Assembly (NCBI GenBank): GCA_002361175.1
Contig: DESG01000148.1
Coordinates: 1 to 5,802 of the forward strand
DNA from: Lachnoclostridium sp. UBA3320
Lineage (GTDB): Bacteria; Bacillota; Clostridia; Lachnospirales; Lachnospiraceae
Reading direction: 5' to 3'
Length of the DNA stretch: 5,802 nt
The notes under the pieces were generated by a model. The model saw nothing but the letters and a program-made list of their open reading frames with translations. It had not been told where the DNA came from and made no database searches. Positions 5,088 to 5,802 of this stretch are shown piece after piece (position 1 is the first letter of the stretch; every line of letters begins with the position of its first letter). The translations under genes and the position numbers were made by a program.

Positions 5088-5714
5088 TTACACAGGATCA
5101 CGCCATTTGACTGAGAGATTGCCACTCACCCTTGGTATAAAATCAAACCATCCACGGTTTTCATTTCCAAGTGACAGTTTATTTCTGATTTCTGCATTGG
5201 TAATAACAAGGCTCTGGTTGGAAATATAGGCAATTTTCTGACCATTTTCCTTAAATGCGAGATACTCTCCTGAAAGTTCTGCCGTGAAAGCGTTTCCCAC
5301 CTTGCCAAGTTCAATAAGCGCACCTTTAAAGCGGATATATTCTTCCAGAAGTGACTGATTATCTGCAACCGTGCTTTTTATTTCATTTGTGACCTGCATA
5401 AAATCAAAACGGATTTCTGTACTGTTCTGTGTAATGCTTGTTTCAAAATCCTGCTGTATGATTTCAAATTCTGACTTTGAAATATACCCATCACGCACAG
5501 CCATATTTATATTTTCTGATGTTTTTGATATTTCAGAATAACATTCATGGATATTTTCTTTCAATGATTCGGTCGTGTCCAGAGCAGTAGTGGCATCTTT
5601 AACTGCTGCACTAATTTTGGATTCCTGCCCTAAAATATTCTCTTCTAAAGCGGAAATATTCTGTCCTTGTTTCACTGAAGCAGATGTCAGTGTTATGCCA
5701 CTTGCACCAATCAT
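5088..5714 (-). CDS. Phage tail/baseplate structural protein, C-terminal fragment
   Basis: 208 codons to a TAA at 5088-5090. Residues about 10-125 are helical and coiled-coil-like (ISALEENILGQESKISAAVK, then repeated Asn/Ser/Glu heptads); the last 75 residues (EYLAFKENGQKIAYISNQ, SLVITNAEI, FDFIPRVSGNLSVKW) resemble the C-terminal tip of siphovirus tail-endopeptidase/minor structural proteins ('YISN..L.ITDA.I...L.IG.....PR..GNLS'). These proteins form the baseplate or tail spike just before the fibre gene, as here. The ATG at 5714 has no ribosome site, and the same frame upstream (SKTKDYLNPSGNTIMIGAS) looks like continuing homology, so it is an internal methionine. That frame is closed by TGA at 5787-5789, and both other leftward frames also stop before 5714. 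It is thus probably the 3' piece of a larger, broken gene rather than a complete short one. Confidence 0.7.
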   Translation of the reverse strand: MIGASGITLTSASVKQGQNISALEENILGQESKISAAVKDATTALDTTESLKENIHECYSEISKTSENINMAVRDGYISKSEFEIIQQDFETSITQNSTEIRFDFMQVTNEIKSTVADNQSLLEEYIRFKGALIELGKVGNAFTAELSGEYLAFKENGQKIAYISNQSLVITNAEIRNKLSLGNENRGWFDFIPRVSGNLSVKWRDPV

Positions 5715-5802
5715 TATAGTATTGCCTGATGGATTAAGGTAATCCTTTGTTTTACTTAAAAGGAGATATTTTAGGTACAGAAGAAATCATAAAATGTATA
5801 TG
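5715..5802 (-). pseudogene. Upstream remnant of the tail/baseplate gene, interrupted by TGA
   Basis: From 5786 to 5715 the frame of the downstream tail fragment remains open (YLLLSKTKDYLNPSGNT is family-like before the first ATG), but TGA at 5787-5789 ends it. A second leftward frame, open from the edge (HIHFMISSVPKISPFK), stops at about 5754. Which frame carries the real upstream coding cannot be decided from 88 bases, so a nonsense change or a frameshift are both possible. Confidence 0.45.

Noticed and set aside
1..5802. CRISPR array, tRNA, rRNA or insertion sequence
   Set aside because: No regularly spaced repeats, tRNA-like cloverleaf, rRNA segment or transposase is seen on either strand.

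Overview
The window is the 3' (late) end of a temperate-phage genome integrated in, or coming from, a low-GC Gram-positive bacterium. The protein families (DUF859 tail protein, UtxA/TcdE-type holin, PGRP/Amidase_2 endolysin with a Cpl-7 repeat, SymE-like toxin, sigma-70-like HTH + SHOCT + large serine recombinase) and the AT-rich sequence with strong GGAGG ribosome sites point to Clostridia, most likely a Lachnospiraceae gut anaerobe. That host call is inference from family memory; there is no rRNA or host gene here.

Layout. All genes but one lie on the minus strand, so transcription runs right to left. (1) About 5802-5088: C-terminal part of a tail/baseplate structural protein; its reading frame is closed by a stop at 5787-5789 near the right edge and has no natural start. 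(2) 5072-3227: a DUF859 tail-fibre/collar-type protein whose first third is broken by an in-frame ochre codon and a frame change; the rest is a 523-codon open frame ending in a His-rich receptor-binding tip. (3) 2927-3208, plus strand: a small SymE-family protein (type I toxin family) placed convergently against the tail gene and divergently from the lysis genes. (4) 2695-1569: holin and endolysin, overlapping by ATGA, with their own strong promoter (TTGACA, 16 bp, TATAAG) and a strong intrinsic terminator. (5) 1344 to the left edge: a three-gene cassette of an HTH/zinc-binding regulator, a 58-aa SHOCT-like protein and a large serine recombinase whose C-terminal half lies outside the window.

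How it fits together. The tail proteins would build the host-recognition end of the virion, holin and amidase would lyse the cell, and the recombinase would integrate and excise the element, presumably with the two small proteins. The integration, lysis and SymE genes are intact as far as they are visible, while both tail genes carry lesions, so the element looks like a decaying (cryptic) prophage unless the lesions are assembly errors.

Points of most interest: the SymE-like gene sits where read-through from the tail operon would make full-length antisense RNA to it; a wobble-rich hairpin overlaps the lysis promoter and may insulate it; and the HTH regulator seems to have collapsed two zinc ribbons into one.
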